Assembly (NCBI RefSeq): GCF_000760935.2
Contig: NZ_CP049744.1
Location: forward strand, 3,627,501 to 3,691,500
Reading direction: 5' to 3'
Source: Rhodococcoides fascians A25f
GTDB lineage: Bacteria; Actinomycetota; Actinomycetes; Mycobacteriales; Mycobacteriaceae
Length of the DNA: 64,000 nucleotides
Part shown: piece by piece, positions 61,730-64,000 of the stretch
How positions within the stretch are numbered: position 1 is the first letter of the stretch
Layout: every line of letters begins with the position of its first letter
Program-made: the position numbers and the translations under genes
The notes under the pieces: model-generated
Told to the model about the DNA's origin: nothing
Databases searched by the model: none
The model's input: the letters and a program-made list of their open reading frames with translations, nothing else

Positions 61730-63160
61730 TCAGGGTACAGATACCGACGGGTCTGTGCACTGTTGCCATGCGTTGCCCACTCGCGCCAGGCCGCGGCCGT
61801 GCACACACGCTCGTGTGAAATCGGGCAATCGATCGAGCTCCGCGTCGGCGTCGGACGACAACCCACTCAGGTAGCGGACATCGATACGCCCGGTCTGCTC
61901 GAATCGCTCCACGTTGTGACGCGCGATGTACGCATCGGGATTCAGGGCCGCCAATGCGAGCACGGTGAGTACGGCCCCTACGCCCACTGCTCGTGGAATC
62001 CAGCGACCCGACATCCGCACACCAGCGGCGAGCAGGAGCACGAACACCGATCCCAGCCACCACTCGACGGCCGTGACGAACAACCTCAGAGTGGTGTACC
62101 CGTACTGCTCCTCGTACAACGACATTCGATGCAGCGCCGACGCCACGATCACCATCGACAAGACACACAGCACGCCCAACAGGGCACGCAACGCAATCCG
62201 GTCGCGCCGGGCGATGCGCTCGGCCTTGGTCACGGTGACTGCGATGACGAGCAAAGTCAGCACCGTCACCGCGAGCAACTGCCAGAAGCCCTGCCGCGCG
62301 TACTCGGCGTTGGTCAGACCCTCGGTGGTCAGAACGTGCCCCTGGCCGCCGAACAGCGTCGGCACCTGGAAACCGACGAAGACGACGAACAGCGCCACCA
62401 CCGCCCCCAGGGGAACCATCCACTCCCACAACTGCAGTGTTCGACGCGGCGACGGTGCGAGGCGATCGAACCGAGGCGGATGCAGGGCAACGTACGCCAC
62501 GGCCAGCGCACCTGCTGCGGTGAGCACGAAGACGAGGGTGCGTCCGACGATCGATGCGGCGTCGAACTCGGGCGTCACCGCGCCCAGTGCATCCGCGAAC
62601 CGCTTGTCGGCCGCACCGAACAACGCCGCGAACACGACGCAGAGCGCAACGGTCACGACGGCCACCATGCCGATCCGCACCGGCCGCGGCCCCTCCAGAT
62701 CGATCGAACCGGCTCCGCGTCGGGTCCACCGAGCCACGCGCACCGGCAGAAACAACGGCAAGAGAGCGCCGAGTGCGATTCCCGTCCACGTCCAGGCACG
62801 GGAGAGCGCCACCACCGCGACCACGATGGCAAGCGTCGTCGACATCGTCACGATCCACTCGGCCGCTCGCAGTGCAGACACACTCGCCAGTGCCAGCACT
62901 CCTGCCACGCCGGCCCATTCCCACCGCGATAGCCTGCCGCTGCGTGCTGCAAGCACAACGACCACGAAGGTCACGGCAGTGATCAGCACACCGAACGTGT
63001 TGTCCACCAACGTCACGGCACCGATCAGTCCAGCAAGAGCCGACCCCATGAGCGCCGCACGAGGGGGCTGCGAATACCGCAGCACCGGCCAGGTGCGCGG
63101 CCCCCAGGGAAAGCGCCCGTGCTTCGTTCTCGGATGAATCGGAATGTCGATCGTGCTCAT
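61730..63160 (-). CDS. DUF4173-like polytopic membrane protein
   Basis: 476 residues with about eleven to twelve hydrophobic segments, periplasmic-type C-terminus with two Cys (FTRACVHGRG, AWQQCTD). The core resembles the DUF4153/DUF4173 families (RTLVFVLTAAGALAVAYVAL, WEWMVPLGAVVALFVVFVGFQ, FWQLLAVTVLTLLVIAVTV). Function unknown. ATG 63160 is chosen over upstream starts because it follows GGGACGAG and matches family N-termini. It begins 88 bases after a histidine kinase gene on the same strand and may be cotranscribed with it. Confidence 0.75.
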   Translation of the reverse strand: MSTIDIPIHPRTKHGRFPWGPRTWPVLRYSQPPRAALMGSALAGLIGAVTLVDNTFGVLITAVTFVVVVLAARSGRLSRWEWAGVAGVLALASVSALRAAEWIVTMSTTLAIVVAVVALSRAWTWTGIALGALLPLFLPVRVARWTRRGAGSIDLEGPRPVRIGMVAVVTVALCVVFAALFGAADKRFADALGAVTPEFDAASIVGRTLVFVLTAAGALAVAYVALHPPRFDRLAPSPRRTLQLWEWMVPLGAVVALFVVFVGFQVPTLFGGQGHVLTTEGLTNAEYARQGFWQLLAVTVLTLLVIAVTVTKAERIARRDRIALRALLGVLCVLSMVIVASALHRMSLYEEQYGYTTLRLFVTAVEWWLGSVFVLLLAAGVRMSGRWIPRAVGVGAVLTVLALAALNPDAYIARHNVERFEQTGRIDVRYLSGLSSDADAELDRLPDFTRACVHGRGLARVGNAWQQCTDPSVSVP

Positions 63161-63248
63161 GGCTCGTCCCTTTTCTGTGTTTCGGGCATGGAAGGTCGGC
63201 GGCTGCAGTCCGGAGACGAGCAGTCGCGGTTCGGATGGATCGAGAAAG

Positions 63249-64000
63249 TCAATGCTCGGGGATGGCCACTCTGATGTGGCAGCCGAACTCGCTGTCGAGA
63301 ACTTCGATGGTTCCACCGTGCAGTTCGGTGGCCCAGCGGGCGATGCCGAGGCCGAGACCTGTTCCGCCGTCGGTGGATCCGCCGCGAGTGAACCGATCGA
63401 ACACCGCATGGCGATCGGCGAGCGCAATACCGGGGCCCTGGTCGACGACGTCGAATGCATACGCTCCGACGATTCGATGGGCCCGCAGTGTCACGGTGCT
63501 CGAAGATGGGGAATGCCGCACGGCGTTGTCGACGAGGTTGGTGATCACCTGGGTCATGCGAGATCGGTCGGCCACGACGGTCGAATCGGCGGGCGAGACG
63601 ACGATCGACACTCGTTCACGGTGAACGGAGGTCGCATCCTCGAGGAATTGCCGCACCGCGAACTCCTCCGGGGCAATGGTGAGAACACCGCCCTCCACCC
63701 GCGACAGGTCGAGCAGTTCGCTGACCAGATCACCGAGTCTCTCGGTCTGACTCAGCGCCACCGACAGCGTTGTGGGATTCGCGTCGGTCACCCCGTCGAC
63801 CATGTTCTCGAGCACGGCCTGCAGGGCAGCGATGGGCGTCTTCAACTCGTGCGAGACGTTGCCGATCAGTTCACGGCGATACTTTTCTGCGGCTTCCAGA
63901 TCGTCTGCCATGGTGTTGAATGCGGTGGCGAGCTCTCCCACCTCGTCCCGCGAGGTGGCCCGCACGCGTTTCGAGTAGTCGCCACGCGCCATCGCCTTGG
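63249..64000 (-). CDS. Sensor histidine kinase (N-terminus beyond window)
   Basis: About 250 C-terminal residues, cut by the right edge. Visible: the end of a HAMP domain (ARGDYSKRVRATSRDEVGELATAFNTMADDL), HisKA with phospho-acceptor in NVSHELKTPIAAL, then HATPase_c with N box NLVDNAVRHS, G1 DVVDQGPGI, F box VFDRFTRGG and G2 GTGLGLGI. A BaeS/SenX3-like membrane kinase is expected; the sensor domain and probable response regulator lie outside. The apparent start codon at 63992 is internal. Confidence 0.9.
   Translation of the reverse strand, partial: KAMARGDYSKRVRATSRDEVGELATAFNTMADDLEAAEKYRRELIGNVSHELKTPIAALQAVLENMVDGVTDANPTTLSVALSQTERLGDLVSELLDLSRVEGGVLTIAPEEFAVRQFLEDATSVHRERVSIVVSPADSTVVADRSRMTQVITNLVDNAVRHSPSSSTVTLRAHRIVGAYAFDVVDQGPGIALADRHAVFDRFTRGGSTDGGTGLGLGIARWATELHGGTIEVLDSEFGCHIRVAIPEH

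Noticed and set aside
61344..62924. Upstream extension of the frame ending at 60999 (total 641 codons)
   Set aside because: Opposite-phase shadow of the DUF4173-like gene and its neighbour; only the last 114 codons have a ribosome site and membrane-protein character.

Overview
The window is chromosomal DNA from a high-GC actinomycete of the mycolic-acid-containing group, most likely Rhodococcus in the broad sense. No 16S or other marker is present, so the genus is inferred. The main evidence is gene order. Reading left to right, lrpA, lhr, nei, glpD, lpdA, a GGCT-like gene, two M20 amidohydrolases, a purine nucleoside phosphorylase, a phosphosugar mutase, upp, an Rv3311-like gene, add, deoA, cdd, sdhCDAB, a D,D-carboxypeptidase, a YihY protein and trpS follow what I recall of the Mycobacterium tuberculosis Rv3291c-Rv3336c block. 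Short ATGA/GTGA overlaps and several -10 boxes 6-8 bases from a start codon (leaderless genes) also fit this group. I see no rRNA, tRNA, CRISPR array, insertion sequence or phage gene.

Region 1 (1-7.6 kb): a molybdenum hydroxylase (separate FAD subunit cut by the window edge, plus a fused 2Fe-2S/Mo subunit), LrpA, a CAAX-type membrane protease translationally coupled to an NAD(P)-binding protein, a helical unknown protein, and an acyl-CoA dehydrogenase-fold protein. Region 2 (7.6-10.8 kb): a compact lipid-like or signal-like biosynthetic module. It has an alpha-oxoamine synthase resembling bacterial serine palmitoyltransferase, overlapped by a fused SDR-alpha/beta-hydrolase-like protein, and the acyl-CoA dehydrogenase-fold gene is divergent from it across a 376-base AT-rich control region. 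Region 3 (10.8-34 kb): conserved housekeeping and nucleoside-salvage genes, interrupted by a small type VII-secretion-like set (EspC-like, WXG/NlpC-P60, small protein, YbaB-like).

Region 4 (35-42.6 kb): an amine or polyamine catabolic locus with an APC permease, a universal stress protein, a DAO-family oxidase, an aminobutyraldehyde-type dehydrogenase, an Lrp regulator and a class III aminotransferase. A repeated CTGATTCT-type box sits in the permease promoter, twice in the divergent promoter, and before lrpA. Region 5 (42.6-52.2 kb): deoA-cdd, the sdhCDAB operon with a possible iron-regulator box, a glutaryl-CoA-dehydrogenase-like gene, and a sugar-type ABC importer.

Region 6 (52.3-57 kb): an OmpR-type two-component system bracketed by two genes for small exported proteins with tryptophan-punctuated poly-aspartate tails. 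Both genes have a near-identical 16-base palindrome upstream, suggesting a dedicated envelope-sensing regulon that may include the adjacent D,D-carboxypeptidase. Region 7 (57-64 kb): YihY, trpS, exonuclease III, a perfect 86-base tandem duplication copying the end of a stand-alone yidC paralogue, two tandem paralogous small membrane proteins upstream of yidC, a DUF4173-like membrane protein, and a histidine kinase cut by the right edge.

Functions are assigned from motifs and family memory; no database search was run.
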